A stretch of DNA of 64,000 bases from CAVUQH01 sp963774445. GTDB taxonomy: Bacteria; Myxococcota_A; Polyangia; Haliangiales; Haliangiaceae. The notes beneath the pieces were generated by a model. It was not told the DNA's origin, did not search any database, and saw only the letters and a program-made list of their open reading frames with translations. Made by a program: the position numbers and the translations under genes. The stretch covers positions 62,001-126,000 of the forward strand of contig CAVZFC010000031.1 in the NCBI GenBank assembly GCA_963774445.1, given 5' to 3'. This document shows positions 10,048 through 18,400 of the stretch, one piece after another (the stretch's first letter is position 1; each line of letters begins with the position of its first letter).

Positions 10048-10974
10048 TCAGTCGGGCCCCGACGCGCACTGGACGTTGTGGTAGACGCGCATCTGGTAGG
10101 TGCCCGCGGGGAATTCGACGTCGCGATCGCCAGCGCACCACGCAGCGCGGGCGGCGCGATACGCGCTGAGCCACCGCTTGTTGGCCTGTAGGCGTTCGAT
10201 GCGGCGCCATTTGTCGCGGCACGCGATCTTGGGCGAAATGGGAGAGCGGGGTTCGGGCTTGCGCGGACGATCGTGACGCGACTGCTCGAGCACCCGTCGT
10301 CGGCCGAGGAAGGGCTTGCCTTCGGCATCGCGCTCGTCGCGGAATCGTTGCTCGCGCTCGTCGATGGCGCCCCGGATGACAGCCTCGAGGTCTCCGTCGG
10401 ACAGTTCCTCGTAGCCGGGCGGCCGCGAGAGCTCGAGCGTGGCCTCCGCAGGCCAGTCTCCGCCTTTTTCGCGCCCGCGGAAGAACCGCGGTGGCTTCTC
10501 GATCGTACGGGGCTTCGTTGGCCACGCGCGGCGAAGCCCGGGCCAGGAGGAGCCGTGGCGGACCAGGCCCGCCTCGACCGGGTTCGCCATTGTGTACGCG
10601 ATCTTGCCGACCAGGTCGTCGGGCTCGACGCATTCCACGCGGTTGGACTGTGAAGAGGCCCAGATACTCTCGTCCTCGCCGTGGTGGACGTTGAGCCCAC
10701 GGGCGATGAAATGGTGGCAGTCGCGTTGGAAGTGGACGATCGAGCCGTCTGGGTCTGTCAGGCAGACGTGCCAGTGGTTGCCCATGACGATGAGGGCGTG
10801 GATCTGAATGTTCCAGCGCTTTGACATCACAGCAACGACGTACGCCACGATCCGGTTGGTGCGCTTGCTAGGGCGCAACAAGAGCGTGCGGAGTCGTACA
10901 CGGCGCGTGAGCATCAGGTTCACGCCCTTGAAGATGGGCCGGGCCACGGACACGGGACCCGGGGCAGCAAGCAT
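10048..10974 (-). mobile_element. REP-associated tyrosine transposase (RAYT, Y1/HUH family)
   Basis: A 308-residue Y1-type transposase. The HUH motif is in NHWHV at 66-70 (His67, His69), within the typical context IHALIVMGNHWHVCLTDP. The candidate nucleophile is Tyr127 in KIAYTMANPVEAGLV, a hallmark of RAYT proteins. Basic C-terminal segments probably bind DNA. RAYTs are single-copy domesticated IS200/IS605 relatives linked to REP palindromes, and repeats of one family flank this gene in inverted orientation (9801-9898 and 11088-11223). No IS200/IS605-type ends or target duplication were recognised. ATG 10974 is used; GTG codons at residues 8 and 10, just before ARPIFKG, are alternative starts, and none has a clear ribosome site. 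Confidence 0.85.
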
Positions 10975-11010
10975 GGTGCCAGTGCTAACCCACTGAGACG
11001 CCGTTGGGGG

Positions 11011-11069
11011 TGTCCGGCCTATCGGACATCGTCCGCGTCACCGGACACGCTTTGTCCGCTCTACCGGAC
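11011..11069. repeat. Three successive GTCCG-N6-CGGAC hairpins
   Basis: Three short inverted repeats follow one another: TGTCCG-gcctat-CGGACA (11011-11028), GTCCG-cgtcac-CGGAC (11031-11046) and GTCCG-ctctac-CGGAC (11054-11069). The arms are constant while the 6-base loops differ. They lie 36 bases upstream of the transposase start and share the GTCCG/CGGAC core with the neighbouring repeats. Confidence 0.75.
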
Positions 11070-11087
11070 GGGAAGCGATCAGGAGCT

Positions 11088-11223
11088 ACGGAGAAAGACC
11101 CTGTACGGAGAAAGACCCTGGGTCCGGATCGAACGGAGAAAGACCCTGGGTCCGGATCGAACGGGGTCCGGATCGAACGGAGAAAGACGCTGGGTCCGGA
11201 TTGAACGGGGTCCGGATTGAACG
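11088..11223 (-). repeat. REP-like direct repeats, 28-bp unit with shortened copies
   Basis: The 28-bp unit beginning ACGGAGAAAGACC and ending GGTCCGGATCGA occurs perfectly at 11105-11132 and 11133-11160 and with small changes at 11177-11204. A 5' partial copy is at 11088-11104, and 16-bp versions lacking the GAGAAAGACCCTG part are at 11161-11176 and 11205-11220. Read on the minus strand, the core TCCGGACC...GGTCTTTCTCC matches the 49-bp units at 9801-9898. The array sits between the transposase and the 3' end of the response regulator gene. Confidence 0.85.
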
Positions 11224-11232
11224 AGCGCGGCG

Positions 11233-12021
11233 CTAGCTGGCGGCGGACTCGTCCATGCGGCGCGCGCCTTCCATCAGGAGGTGCGTGGTCGAGGCGCCGA
11301 CTTCGTCGTCCATTTCGACTTCGGTCTGGTCGAAGAGGAAGGCGCCGGCCTTCCAGCTGAGCATGCGGAAGACGCACTCGTCGTTGACAGGGGAGGTGCT
11401 GCCGTCGAAGCGGGCGGCGAGGATGCGGCCGTTGCGCATGAAGACGCGGCCGACGTCGCCGCTCTTTTCTTCGGTGATGATGAGGATGCCGCTCTTGCGC
11501 TCCATCTCGAGCAGGGTCAGGAGCGACGACAGGCCGACCTGGGACAGGTCGCCGCCGAGGCCGGAGCCTTCGGTGGAGGCGCGCGCGGGGGCGGCGGGGG
11601 CGGCCACGGCGCGGTCGATCTGCTCGCGGGCGGCGCGCTCGACGTTGTTGCGGTGGCGCAGGGTCTTGGCGACGCGCAGGTCGAGCTCTTCGAAGCGGAA
11701 CGGCTTGGGCATGTAGTCGTCGGCGCCGAGACGGAAGCCGCGGATGCGGTCGTCGTCGGAGCTGAGGGCCGACAAGAAGATCACCGGCACGAAGGCGAAT
11801 TCCGGAAGCGCGCGGAGCGACTTCACCAGCTTCCAGCCGTCCATCTTGGGCATCATCACGTCGGTGATGATCAGGTCGGGTGGGTTGGCGATGGCGCGCT
11901 CGTACGCTTCCTGGCCATCACACGCGGTCTCGACCTGGTAGCCGCGCTTCTCCAGCACGGTGGTCACCATATGCAGAATCCACGCGTCGTCATCGGCGAC
12001 CAGGATTCGCAGCGCGCCCAT
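11233..12021 (-). CDS. Response regulator, receiver domain plus DUF4388
   Basis: A 262-residue two-domain regulator. The receiver domain (5-125) has acidic-pocket residues D10-D12, phospho-acceptor Asp54 in IITDVMMPKMDG and the conserved Lys in DDYMPKPFRF. A linker rich in Ala/Pro leads to a DUF4388 (PATAN-like) domain at about 150-250 (SGLGGDLSQVGLSSLLTLLEMERKSGILII). No DNA-binding domain is present, so it probably acts by protein contact. No histidine kinase is adjacent. I place the start at ATG 12021, directly before ALRILVADDD. The longer frame to 12060 would begin at TTG, and that TTGACA (12060-12055 on the minus strand) may instead be a -35 element. Confidence 0.85.
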   Translation of the reverse strand: MGALRILVADDDAWILHMVTTVLEKRGYQVETACDGQEAYERAIANPPDLIITDVMMPKMDGWKLVKSLRALPEFAFVPVIFLSALSSDDDRIRGFRLGADDYMPKPFRFEELDLRVAKTLRHRNNVERAAREQIDRAVAAPAAPARASTEGSGLGGDLSQVGLSSLLTLLEMERKSGILIITEEKSGDVGRVFMRNGRILAARFDGSTSPVNDECVFRMLSWKAGAFLFDQTEVEMDDEVGASTTHLLMEGARRMDESAAS

Positions 12022-12099
12022 CACCGAATAGGGTAGCTGTGAGGTCGAACAGGGTGTCAATGAGGCCGAGTAGTTAGGCCTCGACGATGGCCTGACGGC

Positions 12100-13236
12100 T
12101 CAGTGGGCCAGGGCAGGGCCACGATTAGCCACGTGGTGCGACGCATCGGGTGGGAGGTCGCCCGACACGCGGGTCTCGCTCCACTCGGCGGTGGCGTCGT
12201 GGCGGACGAGGATGGTGCCGCGGCGGGTGGCGGCGACGATGGCGCCGGCGCGATCGGCGCGCAGTACCACGACGGGGTCGAAGCGCGGGGCCGCCGGTGC
12301 GATCGGCGGGGCAGGGGAGAGTGGGGGGGGCGCCGCGGGCCTCGCGAGCGCTCCGCTCGGGCCGTTGGTTGACGTGGGCGACCCGGGCGGCGGCGGCACG
12401 ATCGGCGGCAGTGGCTCGGGGGCCGGCAGCTCGGACTCGCGGTGGAGCTGACCTTTGGTCGCGCGGGCGAGGATGCGGTGGGCGGGCGGTCCGTCGAGGA
12501 TGGCGACGACGAAGACGCCGCCGGATGGCGCGGGCGCGATCAGCTCGGGCGACAGGCCGGCGAGGTCGGGGTCGCGCGCCACCGGCTTGGCGCGGGTGCC
12601 GTTCAGGCGCAGCAGGGTGCCGCCTCGACTGAGGGCGTAGATCTCGCCGTGGCCGGCGATCGCGACGATCGGATCGTCGGCGGCCAACGCGGTCGTGATC
12701 GGGACGAAGCCGCGTGCGGTGCGCGTGAGCAGTGCGCCGCTGTCGTCGACGACGTAGATGCGCGAGGGGCTGGCCGCCCACAGCACCTGGATCGATCGCG
12801 GCGCCGCGCCAATGCGGACCCAGCGCTTGCCGCGCGCCAGGTAGATGTGCCTGCCGACGGCGACCGCGGCGGTGCCGCCGGCGCCGCCGACGACCATCGG
12901 ACCGCGGTTGGTCAGAGGCGCCGCTTGCCACGCGTCGTTGGAGAAGCGGAACGGCGGCGTCGCATCGCCGGCGACGACGATGGCGCCCGCCGGCCCGCGC
13001 AGCGCGCCGCGCACGGTGACGGCCACGCCGCCGGGGCTGCGGCGCTTCCACGATGTCGCCTCGGCGTCGGGCAGGTAGAGCTGTCCCGAGCTGCCGACCA
13101 GGACGGTGGCGAGGGCGCCGCCGGTTTCGCCGGCGACTCCGGCGGCGACGGTCACGCGGCTCGGTGCATCGCCGCGGGCAGGCACCGCCAGCGCGATGCC
13201 CGCGCACGCGGTCAGCGCCGCGGCCGCGCGGCGCAC
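12100..13236 (-). CDS. Secreted protein of unknown function with possible propeller repeats
   Basis: A 378-residue protein with a signal peptide (about residues 1-22, AGIALAVPARGDA). Repeating short beta-rich units follow, for example GSSGQLYLPDAEATSWKR, VAVGRHIYLARGKRWVRIG and PSRIYVVDDSGALLTRT, which suggest a partial beta-propeller. A proline-rich linker (about 285-315) precedes a final beta unit. The start is GTG 13236, one base after the stop of the preceding lipoprotein gene, so it is the last gene of a four-gene operon with the nucleotidyltransferase and phosphatidyltransferase. I do not recognise the family; propeller-like folding is an inference from repeat spacing. Confidence 0.65.
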   Translation of the reverse strand: MRRAAAALTACAGIALAVPARGDAPSRVTVAAGVAGETGGALATVLVGSSGQLYLPDAEATSWKRRSPGGVAVTVRGALRGPAGAIVVAGDATPPFRFSNDAWQAAPLTNRGPMVVGGAGGTAAVAVGRHIYLARGKRWVRIGAAPRSIQVLWAASPSRIYVVDDSGALLTRTARGFVPITTALAADDPIVAIAGHGEIYALSRGGTLLRLNGTRAKPVARDPDLAGLSPELIAPAPSGGVFVVAILDGPPAHRILARATKGQLHRESELPAPEPLPPIVPPPPGSPTSTNGPSGALARPAAPPPLSPAPPIAPAAPRFDPVVVLRADRAGAIVAATRRGTILVRHDATAEWSETRVSGDLPPDASHHVANRGPALAH

Positions 13237-13237
13237 G

Positions 13238-13777
13238 CTACGGATTGCCTCCGGCGGCCGGGGTGGCCGGCTTGGGCGCGGCCGGCTTGGGCGCGGCCGC
13301 CGCGGGCTGGTCGTCGGCCTTGGCCGGGGTGGCCGCGCCGCCGGTCGGCTGCGCGGGCGCCGCGGCAGGCGGCGCCTCGGGGCTGACGGCGGCGCCGTCG
13401 CCGGTCGGCTGCGCGGGCGCGGGCTTGGCCGGGGCGGCGGGCGCCGGTGGCGCGGCCTGCTCCTTGGCCGCCTTCTCCGCGGCCTTCTTCTTGTCCTCGT
13501 CGCCGTACATCTGCTTGTACATGTCGCCTTCGCACGACTTCAGCTCTTCGATCGACTGAGCCTCGGCAAAGCAGTGCACGGACTTCTTGGTCGCGTTGCC
13601 CTGGCACGCACTGATGGCGGAGCCGACCTCTTGATCCGTCCCGCCCTGGCTGCCCTGGAGCTTGCGGATGTTGAGGATCGCTTTGCGGCACTCGCTCTCG
13701 CTCGGCCGGTGGCAGCCGGTCAGCGCGACGAGCGCGGTCAGGCAGGTCGCGGCGAGCGCGGTAATCAGGCGGTTCAT
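13238..13777 (-). CDS. Lipoprotein with Ala/Pro-rich tail
   Basis: A 179-residue predicted lipoprotein: signal sequence MNRLITALAATCLTALVALTGC with the lipobox cysteine at 22. A small four-cysteine region follows (SECRKAILNIRKLQG...ISACQGNATKKSVHCFAEAQSIEELKSCEGD), then a Lys/Glu helix and a long Ala/Pro/Lys-rich tail that probably spans the periplasm or wall. ATG 13777 is chosen because AGGAGG sits 7 bases upstream; the ATG at 13783 is too close to that site. Its first base overlaps the stop of the nucleotidyltransferase (TAATG). Function unknown. Confidence 0.75.
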   Translation of the reverse strand: MNRLITALAATCLTALVALTGCHRPSESECRKAILNIRKLQGSQGGTDQEVGSAISACQGNATKKSVHCFAEAQSIEELKSCEGDMYKQMYGDEDKKKAAEKAAKEQAAPPAPAAPAKPAPAQPTGDGAAVSPEAPPAAAPAQPTGGAATPAKADDQPAAAAPKPAAPKPATPAAGGNP

Positions 13778-14586
13778 TACCATTCCTCCTCGGGGGACTG
13801 TAGCAGCTCCTCGGCGCGCTGGAGATCCTGCACGGTGTCGATCTCGCGCCAGGATCCGTCGATCGGCACCGGCACCATCGGCCGCCCGGCGTCGATCAGA
13901 TGCTGGAGCATGTCGGTCAGGTAGGCGTTGCGGAAGCGGTCGGCGCGCTGGAACGGCTGGTCCTCGCGCCCGCGGTATTGCTCGCGCAGGGCGCTCCAGG
14001 CTTCGCGCATCCACCGGGTCCCTTCGGCCGACAGTTTCATCAGGCCGATGAACTCGCCGAACGCCTCCTCCGGCGGCAGCGATCGCTTGCCCACCCGGCG
14101 GACGTTCCCTGCGTCGTCGAGATCGGCGACCTCGGCCTCGGGAAGCGGGTGCTCGGTGCGGCCGTCGTAGATGTCGCGAAACTGGCGGTCGATCACCAGG
14201 GCGGCGTCGCCGCCGGCGTCCATCAGCGCGCCGACGACGTCGGGCGTGAAGACGATGTCGCTGTAGGTGAGCAGCACCGGGCCGTCGAGCTCATCTTCGG
14301 CGCAGAACAGCGACTCGAGGATGTTGTTGACCTGCCAGTCGCGGTTTTCGACGAAGCGGACGGGTCCGCCCAGCTCGCCCGCGCGGGCCTCCAGCACGTC
14401 GCCCAGGTAGCCGCGGATGATCACCACCTCGGTCACGCCGTGGGCGCGAAACGCCGCCAGCTGCCGGGTCAGGATCGGCATGCCGCCGACCGGCACCATG
14501 CACTTGGGCATCTCATCGGTGTACGGCGCCAGCCGGCGCCCGCGTCCCGCGGCGATGACGATCGCCTTTTTCGGACGCTCGCTCAC
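13777..14586 (-). CDS. Sugar/alcohol-phosphate nucleotidyltransferase (LicC / inositol-1-P cytidylyltransferase-like)
   Basis: A 269-residue NTP-transferase-fold enzyme. The nucleotide-binding signature AAGRGRRLAPYTDEMPKCMV is at about 12-31, followed by ILTRQLAAFRAHGVTEVVII and the metal-site Asp in LLTYSDIVF. LicC-type enzymes activate phosphocholine, inositol phosphate or related headgroups as CDP derivatives. The GTG start overlaps the stop of the CDP-alcohol phosphatidyltransferase gene (GTGA). In some archaea and bacteria these two activities are fused for di-myo-inositol phosphate or phosphoinositide synthesis, so I infer that the pair makes and uses a CDP-activated headgroup. The substrate is not determined by sequence. 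Confidence 0.8.
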   Translation of the reverse strand: MSERPKKAIVIAAGRGRRLAPYTDEMPKCMVPVGGMPILTRQLAAFRAHGVTEVVIIRGYLGDVLEARAGELGGPVRFVENRDWQVNNILESLFCAEDELDGPVLLTYSDIVFTPDVVGALMDAGGDAALVIDRQFRDIYDGRTEHPLPEAEVADLDDAGNVRRVGKRSLPPEEAFGEFIGLMKLSAEGTRWMREAWSALREQYRGREDQPFQRADRFRNAYLTDMLQHLIDAGRPMVPVPIDGSWREIDTVQDLQRAEELLQSPEEEW

Positions 14587-15368
14587 GACGCGGCCTCCTC
14601 GTCGTTGCGCAGCGAGGCCCCCGGCGGCGCGCCGAAGCGCCCCAGCTTGAGCACCAGCATCAGCGACGTCCGCGCCAGGTACAGCGCGTTGACCCCGGCG
14701 TAGACCCAGAAGTAGATGTCGATCCGATCGAACGCCGCGCACAGCCAGATGTACGCCGGGTAGTGCACGACCGTCCGCGCCAGATGCTCGAGCATGGTGA
14801 TCGCCATGCCGACGAGTCCGCCGCGTGACTTGATCTCGGCCGGCTGGCCGTCCTGGGTCGGCGGCTTGGCGCCGTACTCGGGCCGGCGCATGAACGAGGT
14901 CATGCTGATGCCGGAGGCCAGGGCGAACATCGCCGCCAGCCCGACCAGGAGATACCGCTCGTCGTCGCTCCACCGCCACAGGCGGATGGTGACGCAGCCG
15001 AACAGCATCATCGCCTTGATCTCGTCCATCAAGAAGTCGAACAGGTGCCCCAGCGGCGACGCCATCTTGCGCGTCCGCGCCAGCTGCCCGTCGACGCAGT
15101 CGAGGATGAACGACAGCTCGTACACCAGCGCGGCCGCGACCACCCACACGTGGCCGGGCAGGGTGATGAACATCGCGCCGGCCCCGGCGCAGACCAGCGC
15201 CGACAGGATGGTCACCTGGTTGGGGGTGATCGGGGTGCCCTTCAGGAAGTAGACGAACGCCGCCGCGGGCGGCCGGCACACCCACTCGGTGAACCAGTTG
15301 ATGTCCTTCTTCTTCTTGGAGGCCCTGTATATGTCCGCGATTTCCCGGAACATGGCCGGGCCGACCAT
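14583..15368 (-). CDS. CDP-alcohol phosphatidyltransferase
   Basis: A 261-residue integral membrane enzyme. The family motif D-x2-DG-x2-AR-x8-G-x3-D-x3-D is complete at residues 90-115 (Asp90, Asp93, Arg98, Gly107, Asp111, Asp115). Several hydrophobic segments surround it. Members transfer a phospho-alcohol from a CDP-linked donor to an acceptor lipid or polyol alcohol. It leads the operon with the nucleotidyltransferase that probably supplies its CDP substrate. ATG 15368 is used; Met6 is an alternative. The divergent SIR2/TPR gene begins 98 bases away, so the promoters of both lie in that gap. Confidence 0.88.
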   Translation of the reverse strand: MVGPAMFREIADIYRASKKKKDINWFTEWVCRPPAAAFVYFLKGTPITPNQVTILSALVCAGAGAMFITLPGHVWVVAAALVYELSFILDCVDGQLARTRKMASPLGHLFDFLMDEIKAMMLFGCVTIRLWRWSDDERYLLVGLAAMFALASGISMTSFMRRPEYGAKPPTQDGQPAEIKSRGGLVGMAITMLEHLARTVVHYPAYIWLCAAFDRIDIYFWVYAGVNALYLARTSLMLVLKLGRFGAPPGASLRNDEEAAS

Positions 15369-15466
15369 AGCAGGAGCCCGCGACTGACCACAGCGATTCC
15401 CCTTGCAAACCGCGAACTTGGTCGATAGTGTCCGGCGGTCTCCAGCGAGAGAGGAGGGGGTTTAGG

Positions 15467-18400
15467 ATGCAAGAGCACACGATCCCCGGTCAACTGATCG
15501 AACAAATTCGCAGTGGTCGCGCCGTCCTCGTGGTCGGTGCCGGTATTGGTGTGGCTTCCTGGAAGCAGGTCCTCGAGCGTATGAACGAGGAGCTGTCCGG
15601 TGAGGAGGCCACGAGCAAGGACGTCGCCAAGCTCTTGCACAAGGGCAACCTGACGCCGGCCGCCGGGTTCTTGGCCCGCGCGCTGGGGGAAGAGGCGTGC
15701 GACCGGATCATCCAGGAGTCCTGGGGCAACCCGGGTGAGATTCCGGAGATCGTCCGCGCCATCGCCCGGCTGCCGTTCCGCCAGGTCTGGACCACCTTCC
15801 CCGGGGGCCTGCTCGAGCAGGGCATGGTCGACGATCTGCCCGAGGGCTGGCCGTCGCCCGAGGTCGTGACCTACCAGAACGCCGCCGACATCAACCCGCG
15901 GCGACGAACCCTGCTCAAGATCCTGGGCGACTTCGACAGCTACGTGGTCACGCCCAAGTCGGTGCGCCGCGCGCTGTCGGGCGCCAGCGACTTGCGCGAG
16001 CACGCCCGCGACTACTACGCCGACGGCGCCCTCGTCCTGGTCGGCTTCCGCTTCGGCGACCCCGACCTGGCGGCGCTGATCGACCGCGTCTTCGGCGCCT
16101 ACGAGCCGCCGCAGGGCAACCACTATCTGATCGCCTCCGGCGTCGGCCCGGTCACCGTCGACGAGCTGATGGCCGAGCACCACATCGAGACCATCAACCT
16201 CGAGGGCAAGGGCGCCGACGAGAAGGCGGTCGCCGCGCTGCTCGACTATCTCGAGGCGCTGCGCGAGGCGTGCGACGGCGCCGGCATCACGCTGGCCCAG
16301 GCCACGCCGGACGCCGACGATCTCGACGGCTGGCTGGCCGTGCTGTCGGCCGACCCGGAAAGCACCGACGCCCGCGACGCCCTGGCCGCCATGCAGTCCG
16401 TGGCCGAGGAAGCGGGCGACTCCGAGCGCCTTGCCGAGGTGCTGCTGGCGCGGGTCGAGCTGGTCAACGACGCCCCCGAGCGGGCGGCGGTCCTGCGCCA
16501 GCTGGCCGCGGTCTACGAGAACCAGATCGGCGATCTGCCGGGCGCCTTCACCGCGCTGACCGCCGCGCTGCGCGTCGACCCCGCCGACACCACGGCGGTC
16601 GACGAGGCCGAGCGACTGGCCGACGACACCGACGGCTGGTCCGAGTTGGTCGCCGACGTCTCCGAGGTGGCCGGCGAGATCGAGGAGCCGGCGGTTGCCG
16701 CCGGCTACTGGTGCCGCCTCGGCCGCTGGTACCACGCCAAGCTGGCCCACCACGACTACGCCATCGCCTCGTTCCGCGAGGCGATCCGGCTCGACCCCGA
16801 GAAGGTCGCCGCCCACGCCGGGCTGGAGGAGCTCTACCGGGTCCAGCAGCGCTGGGCCGAGCTGGCCGACGTGCTCAAGACCCACGTCGAGCTCGAGCAC
16901 GACGCCACCGCCAAGGTAGACCTCTACCTGTCACTGGGCGATCTGTACGAGACTCAGCTGGCGTCGACCGCCCGCGCCACCGACGCCTACCAGGCGGCGG
17001 CCGATCTCGACACTCAGTCCGACGACGCCCTGGCCGCGCTCGAGCGGCTCTACCGCCGCGACGAGCGCTGGGGCAAGCTGGCTCACGTGCTCGAGCAGCG
17101 CGCCGAGCTGGTCGAGGGGACCGGCGACTCGGCCCGGGCCCAGGCGGTCCGCCGCGAGCTGGCCACCCTGCGCGCCGAGCGACTCGGCGACATGGAAGGC
17201 GCCATCGCCAAGTACGAGGCGGCGCTCGACACTGACGAGACCGACGTCGCCGCGCTCAAGGCGCTGGAAGACCTCTACGAGAAGAGCGGACGCACCGAAG
17301 ATTACCTGCGCACCCTCGATCGCCTGGCCGACGCCTCGCCCGAGGGCGAGCGCGGCAGCGTGCTGCGCCGCCTGGGTGCCGAGCTCGAGGACCGCGAGGG
17401 CGGCCTGCCCCGCGCCATCGCCTGCTACGAGCGGGTGCTGGAGCTCGAGCCGACGGCCGAGGATGCCTACCGCCAGCTCGAGCGGCTGCTGGCGCTGGAT
17501 CACCAGTGGTACGAGCTGGTCGCCGCGCTCGAGCGGCACATCGCCACGGTCAAGGTGCCGTCGTTGCGGGTCGAACTGTTCCTGCGCATGGCCGACGTCT
17601 ACGAGAAGCAGCTCGACGACCCCCACAGGGCAATCGAAGGCTACCTCAACGCGCTGTCGATCTCCGAGGACCACCACGAGTCGCTGGTGGCGCTGGCGCG
17701 GCTCTACCAGCGCACCGAGTCGTGGGACCGCGCGGTCGATATCCTGGTCAAGCACGCCGAGCGCGAGGGCAACCGCGGCGCCGACCTCTGGTACCAGGCG
17801 GCGCAGATCGCCGCCGACCACCTGGACGCGCACGAGCTCGCCGAGCGCCACTTCGAGAAGGCGCTGGAGATAGACCCGGGGCACAACCAGGCGCTGCGCG
17901 GGCTGGCCGCGCTGCACGAGAAGCGGTCGAGCTGGCAGAGCGCGCTCGACTGCCTGTCGCGCGCCGAGGAGAGCACGTCCAACCGCCTCGAGCGGATCGA
18001 GATTCTCGCGCACGCCGCCGACATCGCCGAGGAGCGCCTCGACAATCCGGACCAGGGGCTGGAGCTCTTGCTCAAGGTGCTCAAGCTGGATCCGGATCAC
18101 GAGGAGGCCGGGCTGCGCGCGGCCGATCGCCTGGTCACCGCCGAGCGCTGGGAGCAGGCGCTGCCGATCCTCGAGATGCTGGCGCGCAAGGTCGACCTGG
18201 ACGACAAGCTGGAGAAGGCGCGCCGCGAGGGCAACCTCGGCCGCACCTGCGAGGCGCTGGGCCTGCGCGAGAAAGCCGCCAAGCATTACCGCGCCGCGGT
18301 CGAGTCCGACCCCGACAGCCTCGAGGCTGCCCTCGGCCTGGTCTCGATCCTCTACACCGAGGCCGAGGCGTCGGGCACCGACGAGGCGTGGCAAGAGGTT

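Noticed and set aside
11088..11223. Direct repeats resembling a small CRISPR array
   Set aside because: The units abut one another without unique spacers, no cas genes are nearby, and the repeat family flanks a RAYT gene.
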